DNA of 64,000 bases from Methylacidiphilales bacterium (GCA_021272165.1 JAJSLK010000061.1:1-64000); one strand, 5' to 3'; numbered from the stretch's first letter, positions 34,564-43,679 are shown. Numbers and translations are program-made. Notes: generated by a model not told the origin, from the sequence alone.

Positions 34564-36066
34564 ATGAATGTTTCATCAGCGGAACGCTCGATTTTTCAAC
34601 ACCGTCCGAAGGATGAGTGTGGCGTTTTCGCAGTCTTCGGTCATCCCCATGCGGCGGAGATCACGTTTTTCGGTCTCTACGCACTGCAGCATCGCGGGCA
34701 GGAGAGCGCGGGGATCGTGGCTTCGGGCGACAAGGAGCGGAAGTTTAAGAGCCATCACGGGATGGGACTGGTGTCGCAAGTGTTCAACGAGCAGCGGCTG
34801 AAGAGTCTTCCGGGGACGCGGGCAATCGGGCACGTGCGGTATTCGACGACGGGGTCGAGCACGCTGGAGAACGCGCAGCCGATTGTGGTGGATTGTTCGC
34901 GGGGACAGATCGCGGTCGGTCACAACGGGAACCTGGTGAACGCGAACATCCTGCGGGATGAACTGGAGGCGGAAGGGGCGATTTTCAAGACGACGGTGGA
35001 CAGCGAGGTGATCCTGCACCTGATGGCGCAGCCGGCCAACAACCTGGGCGACAGCAGCCTGGTGCAGGCGCTGTGCAAGGTGAAGGGGGCGTTTTCGCTG
35101 GTGCTGTTGAGCGAGCGCGAGGTGATCGGGGTGCGCGATTCGCTGGGGTTCCGTCCGCTCTGCATCGGCAAGGTGGATGACGCGTGGCTGCTGTCGAGCG
35201 AGAGCTGTGCTTTCGACATCATTCCGGGGGCGAAATTCGTGCGCGACGTCGAGCCGGGGGAGATCGTGGTGATCGACGAGGCGGGGTTGCGGTCGCTGAA
35301 GCCGTTCGTGCCGAAGGACCGGCTGGGGTTCTGTATTTTCGAGTATGTTTATTTCGCGCGGCCCGACAGCACGCTGGAGGGCGTGAATGTGAGCGCGGTG
35401 CGGACGGCAATGGGGCGCGAGCTGGCGCGGCTGCATCCAGTGGAGGCCGATTTGGTGATTCCGGTGCCCGACTCAGGCAATTACGCGGCGCTCGGTTTCA
35501 GCGAGGAGTCGGGGATTCCCTACGACCATGCTTTTGTGCGTAACCATTATGTGGGACGGACGTTCCTGAATCCGTCGCAACTGGCGCGGGAATTCGGCGT
35601 GAAGGTGAAGCTGAACATCATCAAGGAGCGGGTGGCGGGGAAACGCATTGTCGTGGTGGACGATTCGATTGTCCGCGGAACGACGGCGCGGGCGCGGGTG
35701 ATGAATCTGCGCAAGGCGGGAGCGAAGGAGGTCCACATCCGGATCAGTTGTCCGCCGCACAAGTTCCCGTGTCATTACGGGATCGATTTCCCGGACCCGA
35801 AGGACCTGATCGCAAACCAGCTTTCCCACGACGAGATCACGAAATATCTGCAGGCCGATTCGCTGGGCTACCTGGATGAGGCAGGGATGGTGCGGGCGAC
35901 GGGCCGGGCGGAGGACCGTTTTTGCATGGCGTGTTTCAACCAGAAATATCCGGTCGAGGTGAACCCCAAGCTCGATAAGATGGTTTTGGAGCGGCGCAAA
36001 GCCCGGGCTGAATCGCTGGTGTTTGCGGAGGAGTCGGCGCCGCGGTTGTTTAACGGGAAGATATAG
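34564..36066 (+). CDS. purF: amidophosphoribosyltransferase
   Basis: 500 residues from ATG 34564. First step of purine synthesis: PRPP plus glutamine to 5-phosphoribosylamine. An 18-residue propeptide precedes the catalytic Cys (RPKDE^CGVFAVFGH). PRPP loop is IVVVDDSIVRGTTARARV. Cysteines in ISCPPHKFPCHYG and DRFCMACFNQKYPVEV match the Fe-S-containing, propeptide-processed Bacillus-type enzyme. A TATAAG at 34548-34553 could be a -10 element, but then the leader would be only a few bases. Confidence 0.96.
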   Translation: MNVSSAERSIFQHRPKDECGVFAVFGHPHAAEITFFGLYALQHRGQESAGIVASGDKERKFKSHHGMGLVSQVFNEQRLKSLPGTRAIGHVRYSTTGSSTLENAQPIVVDCSRGQIAVGHNGNLVNANILRDELEAEGAIFKTTVDSEVILHLMAQPANNLGDSSLVQALCKVKGAFSLVLLSEREVIGVRDSLGFRPLCIGKVDDAWLLSSESCAFDIIPGAKFVRDVEPGEIVVIDEAGLRSLKPFVPKDRLGFCIFEYVYFARPDSTLEGVNVSAVRTAMGRELARLHPVEADLVIPVPDSGNYAALGFSEESGIPYDHAFVRNHYVGRTFLNPSQLAREFGVKVKLNIIKERVAGKRIVVVDDSIVRGTTARARVMNLRKAGAKEVHIRISCPPHKFPCHYGIDFPDPKDLIANQLSHDEITKYLQADSLGYLDEAGMVRATGRAEDRFCMACFNQKYPVEVNPKLDKMVLERRKARAESLVFAEESAPRLFNGKI

Positions 36067-36106
36067 CGGATCCCTTCTGACCGCTGTTCCAGAAAACGGC
36101 CACCAA

Positions 36107-38047
36107 CTATTTGAGTTCCCATCGGAAGGGTAAGGCCGGCAATCCTTCTTTGTTATAAAGATTGCCGATCGGATTATTCGCCCAGGCATAACGGACTTCT
36201 TCAATTTCCGGTAGCTCACGGTTCCAAACCACCATGGTGTTGCCTTGAATTTCCGCCTCGGCCCATAACCAGGGACCGTCGGCGGAGCCACGAACGGCGA
36301 AGCCTCTCAGCGGCTCTTGGTTACACGTCGTCAAACCTGATCCGATATGAGTGAAAACAAGGCGGAGCCGGTTCCCCTCACGCTTGGCAACTTGGAAAGC
36401 CGGGCCGGAATGGACGAGCTTCTGCTGATAAACCAGCGCGCGTGCAGCAAGCGCCAAGCGATGCCCCACGGTTTGCTTGTCTTTGGGATGAATATCCCGG
36501 ACGTCTCCCACATCGATGGCGGAGGCGACTCCGGTATGAGGCAGCTTTAAAGCTTCCAATTGGGCCGCTCGGATTTCTCCCCAGCCCGATTCCACCGCCT
36601 TTTCCTGCCGGGCCCTGTAATTGGCCAGCAGAACAAAAAGAAAAGGCAGGTCGGAATTCCCAAATGCCTTGCGCCAACTTTGGATCAGGCGCGGAAAAAG
36701 AATTTTGTATTGTTCGGGGCGATCATCGTTCGATTCGCCCTGGTACCAGATCACCCCAGAAAAACCGAAAGGCGCCAGCGGGGCGATCATGCCGTTGTAG
36801 AGATTGGATGGAGAATTGTGGCCATTAGGGCCATTAAGCCCTTCCCTGACGCGCGGAGGGATGGTGGCATCGAAGGCATATTCGGCCCGGTATTTCCATG
36901 TTCCCTCCAGACTGAGGTGTGTTTCTATCGGACTATCTTCAGGATAAATGGCCAACGGGCCTCCGCCGGTAAAGCCGCCCTGGTCAAATTCAACAAAGAC
37001 GCGGGTGGCAATCGTGTTGACCTGGCCCGGGCGAACCAGCGCGGCAGGTATTTGATGATATCGAGGAGTGCACCATGCGTCCGGCGTTTCTTTGCCGAGT
37101 CCGCCCACTTTGGTTCCGTTGAAGTACGATGTATCGAAATCGTGGAGCTCGCCGAGAGATAAAATCAAATCGCGATCGGCCCAGTCTTCGGGAATAACCA
37201 CTTTTTTCCGAAACCAAACCGCTCCCTGGTGATGTTGATCCGGTTCCTGCCAAATGGCGGGGGCGGAAAAATCACGCCATTCGGATTCATCGGTTTCCAG
37301 GTCGGCCCAACCCCAGAAATAACCGCGGTTGCCGGGGTCCTGATAGCGTTCAATTTTCTGCCAATCCAGAACCAACTGGGTTTTGCGCTTCCTTTCCTCT
37401 GCTGTTCCCGTGCGTAACATTCTCTGATAGGGTTCGACAAAATCGGCGAAGGCCGGTTCATTCTCCAAGAAACTCCACTCGGTCCACGCTTCCGCAGTCG
37501 TTCCACCCCAGCTGCTGCCAATTAGGCCCACGGGTACGTTGAGATTTTGCTGAATGTCGCGACCGAAATAATAACCAACGGCGGAAAAATTCGCCACGGT
37601 TTGCGGGGAGCAGATTTGCCACGTTGCCTCGACGTCGGGCTGCGGTTTTTCCCGAGCCAGTCGCGGAATGGCCAGGAGCCGGATATGCGGATGATTTCCT
37701 TCTGCAATCTCTTTCTGCGGATGGGCAGATAGAGCAACGGTCCATTCCATATTGCTTTGGCCCGAACAGAGCCAGACTTCACCCGCCAAGACATCTGAAA
37801 GAACAATGGACTCCGATCCGCTGGAGACTTCCAATCGGTAGGGCCCACCAGCGGGGGCCGCGGGTAAATCAAGGCGCCACCGGCCTGATGGATCTGCCGA
37901 GGTTTTTTTGGTCTCATCCTGAAACCGGATAACCACTTGCGCGCCGGAGGCAGCCCAACCCCAGATGGGATTCGAGCGTCCGGCCCGGAGCACCATATGT
38001 TCAGAAAAGATGGCCGGAAGATGGAGGGTCTTCTTTGGCAGGTTCAT
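36107..38047 (-). CDS. sialate O-acetylesterase-family protein
   Basis: 646 residues. SGNH-hydrolase of the sialate O-acetylesterase family: an N-terminal beta domain (LPAIFSEHMVLRAGRSNPIW then GWAA), catalytic Ser block WLCSGQSNMEW, GLIGSSWGGTTAEAW, an inserted jelly-roll region (DFDTSYFNGTKVGGLGKETP), GVIWYQGESN, and the C-terminal Asp/His block GDVRDIHPKDKQTVGHRLAL. It removes O-acetyl groups from sialic acids or plant polysaccharides. No signal peptide is apparent at this start although most relatives are exported. Its composition and codon use look less GC-rich than the genes around it, suggesting acquisition. Confidence 0.9.
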   Translation of the reverse strand: MNLPKKTLHLPAIFSEHMVLRAGRSNPIWGWAASGAQVVIRFQDETKKTSADPSGRWRLDLPAAPAGGPYRLEVSSGSESIVLSDVLAGEVWLCSGQSNMEWTVALSAHPQKEIAEGNHPHIRLLAIPRLAREKPQPDVEATWQICSPQTVANFSAVGYYFGRDIQQNLNVPVGLIGSSWGGTTAEAWTEWSFLENEPAFADFVEPYQRMLRTGTAEERKRKTQLVLDWQKIERYQDPGNRGYFWGWADLETDESEWRDFSAPAIWQEPDQHHQGAVWFRKKVVIPEDWADRDLILSLGELHDFDTSYFNGTKVGGLGKETPDAWCTPRYHQIPAALVRPGQVNTIATRVFVEFDQGGFTGGGPLAIYPEDSPIETHLSLEGTWKYRAEYAFDATIPPRVREGLNGPNGHNSPSNLYNGMIAPLAPFGFSGVIWYQGESNDDRPEQYKILFPRLIQSWRKAFGNSDLPFLFVLLANYRARQEKAVESGWGEIRAAQLEALKLPHTGVASAIDVGDVRDIHPKDKQTVGHRLALAARALVYQQKLVHSGPAFQVAKREGNRLRLVFTHIGSGLTTCNQEPLRGFAVRGSADGPWLWAEAEIQGNTMVVWNRELPEIEEVRYAWANNPIGNLYNKEGLPALPFRWELK

Positions 38048-38168
38048 GGAAACCAGCCTACCGAGGAGGGTTTTGAAGATGCAATTGCTTTGCCAACAGA
38101 ACCGGCATTGATTTTTTGTCTCAACGGTTACGGACGAGATGGACTTTACCCGAGGTGATTCCGGCGGA

Positions 38169-38924
38169 TTAGGTCAGGGCGTTTTCGATTTTTGTGGTTT
38201 CGGTCCGGCAACCGCGGCAGGAGAGGGTCCGGGTATTGAGGCCGTCGAGGAAGTCGATGGCGACCTGGCGGGCGCGGGTGGCGAAATCGGCCCAGGTATG
38301 GCCGAGGACGCGGAGGCAGCGGCCATGATCAAGCCAGGCGATGCGGACAGCCAGGAGAACGAGGGCCTGAAACTGAAGCGACCAGAGGGCGCGCTCGAAG
38401 GGGAGATACGTTTTCCAGCGGAGACGGAGGCGGTCGAGATGGAAGGCGACATGGCGGGCCTCGTCACGGAGCATGAGTCCGAGGGCGTCGTTGAGCGGTG
38501 TATCGTTGGTGCCGGCGTTAACGAGTTCATAATAGGCGGTTCCGACGATTTCGGCGGTGAGGAGCATCTGGATTTCGAAGCGGAATCCACCGGCGCGGCG
38601 GGCGAGCTTGAAGAGGCGGTGAGTCCAATGGCGGCAGATTAAAGCCCCGCCGAGGCGTTGGACCATGCGGGCGAGAAGGCGGGCATGTTCCTGCTCCTCG
38701 CGGACGAAAAGGGTGAGGGCGGCGAGGTCATCGGCATCGGTTTCACGGGCGGCTTCGCAGAGAAGGAAGGTTCCGCCGCCGGTTTCGCCGAGCTGGAAAT
38801 GGGAGAGCGAGAGGGCGATGACTTTGCGGAGGTCATCGGGCACATGGCAGGGAAGCTGCCAGCCGGGTTCGGGACGGTTGAGGCGGTTGGATTCGTAATA
38901 GGAACGCCAGGAGGATGAGTTCAT
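38169..38924 (-). CDS. ferritin-like diiron protein
   Basis: 251 residues from ATG 38924; the longer frame to 39071 begins in non-coding, AT-rich sequence. It is mainly helical with two ExxH motifs separated by about 80 residues: FVREEQEHARLLARMVQRLG and LRDEARHVAFHLDRLRLRW, plus EIVGTAYYELVNAG between them. That is the four-helix diiron carboxylate pattern of ferritin-like oxidases and hydroxylases. The C-terminus has CRGC. The substrate is unknown. Confidence 0.65.
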   Translation of the reverse strand: MNSSSWRSYYESNRLNRPEPGWQLPCHVPDDLRKVIALSLSHFQLGETGGGTFLLCEAARETDADDLAALTLFVREEQEHARLLARMVQRLGGALICRHWTHRLFKLARRAGGFRFEIQMLLTAEIVGTAYYELVNAGTNDTPLNDALGLMLRDEARHVAFHLDRLRLRWKTYLPFERALWSLQFQALVLLAVRIAWLDHGRCLRVLGHTWADFATRARQVAIDFLDGLNTRTLSCRGCRTETTKIENALT

Positions 38925-39123
38925 GCTTTGTATGGAAAAGTATATGGGGTTTGAGTGGTGGTATTCTTTCTTTTGGATAATCGCAGTGTGGTTGCTGAAT
39001 ATTACTTTGTCAAACAAAGTAATGATGAAATGAGCGGAGTTGCGAGAGGCGGACGAAAGAAACGAAAGCATTTAGCCGCGAAAGAACGCAGGGAAATCAA
39101 GGAAGGGAAAACAGGAGGTTTTT

Positions 39124-39151
39124 CCGCCAATAGGACATCGGCGGCTACCCA
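39124..39151 (+). repeat. GGA-centred palindromic repeat, copy 4 (decayed left arm)
   Basis: CCGCCAATA-GGA-CATCGGCGGCTACCCA. The left arm has two changes from copy 1 while the right arm is unchanged. It lies 21 bp beyond the RluA stop codon. Confidence 0.7.
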
Positions 39152-39172
39152 TGGCTGCTTTTGCAATGAGTT

Positions 39173-39922
39173 CTAGCGCACGGCGTGGGCGAGGTCGCCG
39201 GCGATTTCGGCGATGTCGGAGGGGAGGGGAGCGGTGAAGGCGAGGTCGCGGCCATGCCAGTGGAAGCGGATTTCGTGGGCATGAAGCGCGTGGCGGCGAA
39301 GGCCGAGGAGGCGCTGATGTTCGGCGGTCCAGCCTTCGGAGATGAATTTGAGGTAGAGATGGGAATCGGGGCCATAGATTTTATCGCCGATGACGGGGTG
39401 GCCGATATGGGCGAGATGAACGCGGAGCTGGTGGAGGCGTCCGGTGTGGGCCTGGAGGCGGAGGAGGGAGTGGGTATCGTTGGCGGCAAGGAGCCAGAAT
39501 TCGGAGCGGGCGTCGGCGGCCTTGCGGCCCTCGGGATCGCCGGGCGGAATGACGCCGCGGCAGAGCCAGATGGGGTTGGCGTCGGAGATGCCGAGGCGGC
39601 CGATGGGGGCGTCGATGAGGCCGTGATCGTCCCTGACCCGGCCGGAAACAAGGGCGAGGTAGAATTTATGGATTTCGCGGCGCATGGTGAGAGCGCCGAG
39701 GCGGGAGGCGGCATCGGGGGAGCGGGCGGCGAGTATGGTGCCGCTGGTTTCGCGGTCGAGGCGGTTGACGAGGGCGATGAATTCGCCGGGGAATTTTTCC
39801 TGGAGCCAGCCGAGGAGGGAGGGCTGGCCGTCGGGACGCGTAGGGTGCGAGATGAGATGGGGCGGTTTGGAAACGACGAGGAAATCGGGTTCCTCGGCGA
39901 TGAGGAAGGGCTGGGAAGTCAT
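39173..39922 (-). CDS. RluA-family pseudouridine synthase
   Basis: About 249 residues from ATG 39922 (an upstream in-frame start at 39946 is possible). Isomerises uridine to pseudouridine in rRNA or tRNA. The catalytic motif is NRLDRETSGTILAARS, with Asp as nucleophile, although family members usually have HRLD. HLISHPTRPDG and LQAHTGRLHQLRVHLAHIGH then PVIGDKIYG are the other family blocks. There is no S4 domain, as in the TruC/RluA-like short forms. The target base cannot be told from sequence. Confidence 0.88.
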   Translation of the reverse strand: MTSQPFLIAEEPDFLVVSKPPHLISHPTRPDGQPSLLGWLQEKFPGEFIALVNRLDRETSGTILAARSPDAASRLGALTMRREIHKFYLALVSGRVRDDHGLIDAPIGRLGISDANPIWLCRGVIPPGDPEGRKAADARSEFWLLAANDTHSLLRLQAHTGRLHQLRVHLAHIGHPVIGDKIYGPDSHLYLKFISEGWTAEHQRLLGLRRHALHAHEIRFHWHGRDLAFTAPLPSDIAEIAGDLAHAVR

Positions 39923-39981
39923 GGGAAGGAGAGGCCCAGAGGGCAATAGACCTCCGTTGCCCGCCGGTGTAAACTGTTTTC

Positions 39982-40587
39982 ATGAACGAACCGATTGCCG
40001 CGGTAATCGTGGGGCTGTTGCTGAGCGTGTCGGCGGGCGTGCGGATCACGCTGCCGCTGCTGGCGGTGAATTTGCTGGCGATTTATCAGGTGGTGACGCT
40101 GCCGGCAAACGTGGCGTGGCTGGGGAGCGAGCCGACGCTGATTGTGCTGGCGGTGGCGTGCGCGGCGGAGACGGTGATTCATTTCATTCCCGCAGCGGGG
40201 ACTTATCTGAAGGCGATGGCGACGCCGCTGGCGTTTGTGGCGGGCACGCTGCTGATGGCGGTGCCGCTGGGCGATCATAATCCGCTTTATCAATGGACGC
40301 TGGCGGCGGTGTTGGGCGGAGGCATGGCCACACTGACGCATCTGGGCGTGACGGGAGCGCGGGCGGCGTCGGCGCCGGCGAACGTGGCCTCGCTGGGGTT
40401 GTTCGGACTGGTATGGAACGTGGGGGAACTTCTGGTTTCGGCTTTGTTGGTGCTGCTGGGGATTCTTTGCGTGTGGCTGGGGTGGGCGATCGGCCTGGTG
40501 GTGTTGACGATGGTTTTGGTGCTGGCGGCGATCGCGGCGATCAGGGCTTATGGACGCTGGTCGCGGGCGGACGTGACGGCTTCCTGA
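39982..40587 (+). CDS. DUF4126 membrane protein
   Basis: 201 residues with five or six hydrophobic helices. The opening VGLLLSVSAGVRITLPLLAV and FIPAAGTYLKAMATPLAFVA with the following small-residue-rich helices fit DUF4126. Function is unknown for the family. It is divergent from the RluA gene with a 59-bp gap. A good hairpin terminator lies about 110 nt downstream. Confidence 0.7.
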   Translation: MNEPIAAVIVGLLLSVSAGVRITLPLLAVNLLAIYQVVTLPANVAWLGSEPTLIVLAVACAAETVIHFIPAAGTYLKAMATPLAFVAGTLLMAVPLGDHNPLYQWTLAAVLGGGMATLTHLGVTGARAASAPANVASLGLFGLVWNVGELLVSALLVLLGILCVWLGWAIGLVVLTMVLVLAAIAAIRAYGRWSRADVTAS

Positions 40588-40630
40588 TGTAGTCAGGCGG
40601 GTTAGGAAACCGCGTAACGGACCGAGGACT

Positions 40631-40683
40631 AGTGAGAGGTCCTTCGACGACGCCGAGACAAGCTCGGCTGCTCAGGATGACGG
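40631..40683 (+). repeat. CCTTCGAC...GGATGACGG dispersed repeat
   Basis: AGTGAGAGGTCCTTCGACGA, then CGCCGAGACAAGCTCGGC and TGCTCAGGATGACGG. Internal GCCGAGACAAGCTCGGC folds as a stem. It belongs to the same family as 5004-5105 and 29932-29988. Confidence 0.75.
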
Positions 40684-40694
40684 ATTTTATTATA

Positions 40695-40712
40695 GGCGCT
40701 GACGCGCCTTTT
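40695..40712 (+). terminator. intrinsic terminator after the DUF4126 gene
   Basis: GGCGC (40695-40699), loop TGAC, GCGCC (40704-40708), then TTTT. It lies between two dispersed repeats and on the right strand for the DUF4126 transcript. The stem is short but fully GC. Confidence 0.6.
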
Positions 40713-40739
40713 CGCCGATGGGACATCGGCGGCTACCCA
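40713..40739 (+). repeat. GGA-centred palindromic repeat, copy 5
   Basis: CGCCGATG-GGA-CATCGGCGGCTACCCA, almost identical to copy 1. It abuts the terminator and lies 3 bp before the stop of the convergent ABC-2 permease gene. Confidence 0.8.
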
Positions 40740-40742
40740 CAC

Positions 40743-41540
40743 TTACGACGAGGCGCTGCCGTAGCGGCGGAGGCCGGCCTGGAAGACGAGGGTGCTGAGA
40801 AAGAAAAGAATGGCGGTGGCGGCGCCGAGGTGGAGGAGGTCGCGGGCGTTGAGGCCGTGGAGAAGGGTGCTCGCGGGGACGTTGGCGATGAGGAGGAGGG
40901 GAACGGCCCAGGTGAAAAGGACGCGGACGGGGCCGGAGAAGGCTTCGCGTGGCAGGCGGGCGATCTGGAAGACATTGTAGTAGGCATTGATGAAGCCCTG
41001 GGCGCGGGTCATCCAGAACGCGAGGCACATGAGCATGAGAAGTAGGGAGTAGTGGATGAGGACGCCAAAGAGAACGAGGAGAGGAAAGATGATGAGGCCG
41101 GCGAAGCTGAAGCTCGTTTGAAGATGAGCAATGGCGACGCCGCAGACGATGAGGCTGACGAGGGAGTTGATGACGGAGCCGGGCTCGAAATTGCGGGTGC
41201 TGATGAGGAACTGGGCGGGAGCGGGCTGGGCGAGGAAGAAGTCGAGTTTGCCGGTGCGGATGAGCTCGGGAAGCTTGGTGAGATTGATCATGAGCAGCAT
41301 CTGGAAGATCTGCTGGACGAGCATGTTGGTAGTGACGAGGAGAATCATTTCCCATTTGCTCCAGCCGGCGATGGAGCTGACCTGCAGGTAGAGGAACTGG
41401 ATGAAGCTGAGATGGAGGCCGAACCAGGCGAGATCGACGATGATCCAGAGGATGAAGTTGGACTTGAACATCATCTCGCGGACGGTGGAGTAGCGGACCT
41501 GGGCGAGCCAGATGCGGCCGTAACGGAGGAATGGGGCCAT
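40743..41540 (-). CDS. ABC-2 type permease
   Basis: 265 residues, six hydrophobic helices. The N-terminal WLAQVRYSTVREMMFKSNFI then LWIIVDL, the RTGKLDFFLAQPAPAQFLI block and FWMTRAQGFINAYYNVFQIA match the ABC2_membrane_6 family, whose members pair with an ABC ATPase for export. No ATPase gene or second permease is adjacent in the window on either side, so it appears separated from its partners or is the last gene of a remnant. Confidence 0.75.
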   Translation of the reverse strand: MAPFLRYGRIWLAQVRYSTVREMMFKSNFILWIIVDLAWFGLHLSFIQFLYLQVSSIAGWSKWEMILLVTTNMLVQQIFQMLLMINLTKLPELIRTGKLDFFLAQPAPAQFLISTRNFEPGSVINSLVSLIVCGVAIAHLQTSFSFAGLIIFPLLVLFGVLIHYSLLLMLMCLAFWMTRAQGFINAYYNVFQIARLPREAFSGPVRVLFTWAVPLLLIANVPASTLLHGLNARDLLHLGAATAILFFLSTLVFQAGLRRYGSASS

Positions 41541-41599
41541 GTAGATGAATAAGCCGGGCTTGTCGTGCGTGTCAAACGGGGATAAGGGTGGAGGAGGTC

Positions 41600-42310
41600 A
41601 TGGGCAACTATTCCTGGTTGTGGGAAAGCTGGCGGACGCATTGGCCCTCGCCATGGGTCGATGCGGTCCTGGCCCTGATGGCGGTGGCATGCGGAATCAT
41701 CGTGGGCGGAGAAAGGCAGCGGCGGGAGAAGGCGGCGGGGTTGCGGACGCTGTCGCTGGTGTGCCTGGGCTCGGCGGTTTTCACGATGCTGTCGTTCGCG
41801 TTTACGAGCACGACGGGGGACTCCGGGCGCGTGGCGGCGCAGATCGTGACCGGGATCGGATTTTTGGGCGCGGGAGTGATCCTGCACGGGCGGCGGACGA
41901 TCACGGGAATGACCACGGCGGCCACGATCTGGGTGGCGGCGGCGATCGGAATGGCGGTGGGCGCGGGATATGGGGTCGCGGGGCTGGCGCTGAGCATCCT
42001 GGTGAACCGGATGCTGGTCTTGTTTTTTCTCTATGAAACGCAGTGGCATCCCGATCTGCATCGGACGCGCATGGTGCTCGATTTTGCGTTACACGAGGGA
42101 CTGACGCGGGTGCGGCTGGAGCGGGTGCTGGTTGACTACAACCTGGTGGGGGCGCGGGCGGAGTGGTCGGAGCCGGAGCCGGGGATTGGGCGGCTGACGC
42201 TGACGGTGAGGCTGGGACGGGTGCACTTTTACGAGTTGTTGAGCGAGCTGGTCGATGTGCCGGACGTTAAATCGATCCGGGAAATGGAGCTTTCGCTAAA
42301 AAATTTATGA
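41600..42310 (+). CDS. MgtC/SapB-family membrane protein
   Basis: 236 residues from ATG 41600; GTG 41588 is an alternative, since the AGGAGG box is only 2 nt from the ATG. N-terminal four-helix MgtC domain: ACGIIVGGERQRREKAAGLR, GSAVFTMLSFAF, QIVTGIGFLGAGVILHGR, ITGMTTAATIWVAAAIGMAV. The C-terminal 90 residues form a soluble ACT-like domain. The family is tied to growth in low magnesium, phosphate balance and inhibition of F-type ATP synthase. It overlaps ppk2 by ATGA. Confidence 0.88.
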   Translation: MGNYSWLWESWRTHWPSPWVDAVLALMAVACGIIVGGERQRREKAAGLRTLSLVCLGSAVFTMLSFAFTSTTGDSGRVAAQIVTGIGFLGAGVILHGRRTITGMTTAATIWVAAAIGMAVGAGYGVAGLALSILVNRMLVLFFLYETQWHPDLHRTRMVLDFALHEGLTRVRLERVLVDYNLVGARAEWSEPEPGIGRLTLTVRLGRVHFYELLSELVDVPDVKSIREMELSLKNL

Positions 42311-43194
42311 AAACGGATCGAATCAAAATGACGGAAGTGGCCAAGCCTTACCGCGTGAACAAGGGGAGGAAGTTTCATCTGCGGGTGATCGATCCCGGCG
42401 ACACGGGGGAGTTCAAGAACCAGGAGGAGGCGAAAGAGCTGCTGGCGGAGAGCATCCGGATCATGGCGAAGCTGCAGCAGAAACTTTACGCACAAGACCG
42501 GTGGTCACTGCTGCTGATTTTCCAGGCGATGGACGCGGCGGGAAAGGATGGGACGATCAAGCACGTGATGTCGGGGATCAATCCGCAGGGGTGTCACGTG
42601 CGGTCGTTCAAGTCGCCGTCGAGCCTGGAGATCAACCACGATTATCTCTGGCGCGCGAACTTGGCGCTGCCGGAGCGGGGGATGATCGGGATTTTCAACC
42701 GGAGCTATTACGAGGAGACGCTGGTGGTGCGGGTGCATAAGGAGTTTCTGGCGTCGCAACGGCTGCCGGAGTCGCTGGTGACGAAGTCGATCTGGAAGGA
42801 GAGGTTCCAGGACATCAACGCTTATGAGCGGTACCTGGCGCGTAACGGGGTGGTGATACGAAAGTTTTTTCTTTTCCTGTCGAAGTCGGAACAGAAGAAG
42901 CGGTTCCTGGCGCGGCTTGATACGCCGTCGAAGAACTGGAAGTTTTCCGACGCGGACCTGCGGGAACGGACTTTTTGGGACGATTACCAGGATGCCTATG
43001 AAGACACGATCCGGGCGACGGCGACGCAGTACGCGCCTTGGTATGTGGTGCCGGCGGATAACAAATGGTTCACGCATCTCGTGGTGGCCGGGGCGATCAT
43101 CGACGCGATGCTGTCGCTGGATCTGGCGTTTCCGGTGGTGACGGAGGAACAGCGCAAGACGCTGAAGAAGGCGCGGAAGCTGTTGCAGGGCTGA
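42307..43194 (+). CDS. ppk2: polyphosphate kinase 2
   Basis: 295 residues, one PPK2 domain. It transfers phosphate between polyphosphate and nucleotides. Walker A is FQAMDAAGKDGTIKHVMSGI; Walker B-like and lid region follow in GMIGIFNRSYYEETLVVRVH; FFLFLSKSEQKKRFLARL and APWYVVPADNKWFTHLVVAG are family blocks. The single-domain form could phosphorylate AMP or NDP; sequence alone does not decide. Translationally coupled to the MgtC-like gene, which suggests joint control of phosphate or energy state. Confidence 0.93.
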   Translation: MKTDRIKMTEVAKPYRVNKGRKFHLRVIDPGDTGEFKNQEEAKELLAESIRIMAKLQQKLYAQDRWSLLLIFQAMDAAGKDGTIKHVMSGINPQGCHVRSFKSPSSLEINHDYLWRANLALPERGMIGIFNRSYYEETLVVRVHKEFLASQRLPESLVTKSIWKERFQDINAYERYLARNGVVIRKFFLFLSKSEQKKRFLARLDTPSKNWKFSDADLRERTFWDDYQDAYEDTIRATATQYAPWYVVPADNKWFTHLVVAGAIIDAMLSLDLAFPVVTEEQRKTLKKARKLLQG

Positions 43195-43196
43195 CG

Positions 43197-43679
43197 ATGA
43201 TCATTCGCTGGCCCGGGCCTCTTTTTTACGCAGTGATCATCGCGGTGATCGCACTGGACCAACTGACCAAGGCGTGGGCGACGGCGTCGCTGGAGCCGGT
43301 GGGGTCGGTGACGCTGATCCCGGGGATTTTCAACCTGACCTACGTGCGCAATACGGGGATCGCGTTCGGAATGTTCGCGGGCGAAGGGCTGCTGGTGGGG
43401 CTGTTCGTCGCGGTGCTGGCGCTGGTGGCGATCTATCACTTGCGGGGGATGAGCTGGGCGGGCTGGGAGCCGAATGTGGTGGGCGGCGGCCTTTGCGGGG
43501 GTGCTCTGGGCAACATGCTGGACCGGTGGCGGCTGGGGCATGTGGTCGATTTTCTTGATTTCCACGCGGGGCTGCATCACTGGCCGGTGTTCAATCTGGC
43601 TGACAGCGTGATTTGCGTGGCGGTGGGGTGGATTGTGTTCCGGCAACTGACCGAAAGCGGGGGGAAGAAAAGGGGCTAA
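43197..43679 (+). CDS. lspA: lipoprotein signal peptidase (signal peptidase II)
   Basis: 160 residues from ATG 43197, two bases after the ppk2 stop. Membrane aspartyl protease that removes lipoprotein signal peptides after lipid attachment. Four membrane helices; conserved blocks ALDQLTKAW, VRNTGIAFGMF, LGNMLDRWRLGHVVDFLDF (first catalytic Asp) and FNLADSVICVAVGW (second). An in-frame start at 43065 lies within ppk2 and is rejected. Confidence 0.95.
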   Translation: MIIRWPGPLFYAVIIAVIALDQLTKAWATASLEPVGSVTLIPGIFNLTYVRNTGIAFGMFAGEGLLVGLFVAVLALVAIYHLRGMSWAGWEPNVVGGGLCGGALGNMLDRWRLGHVVDFLDFHAGLHHWPVFNLADSVICVAVGWIVFRQLTESGGKKRG

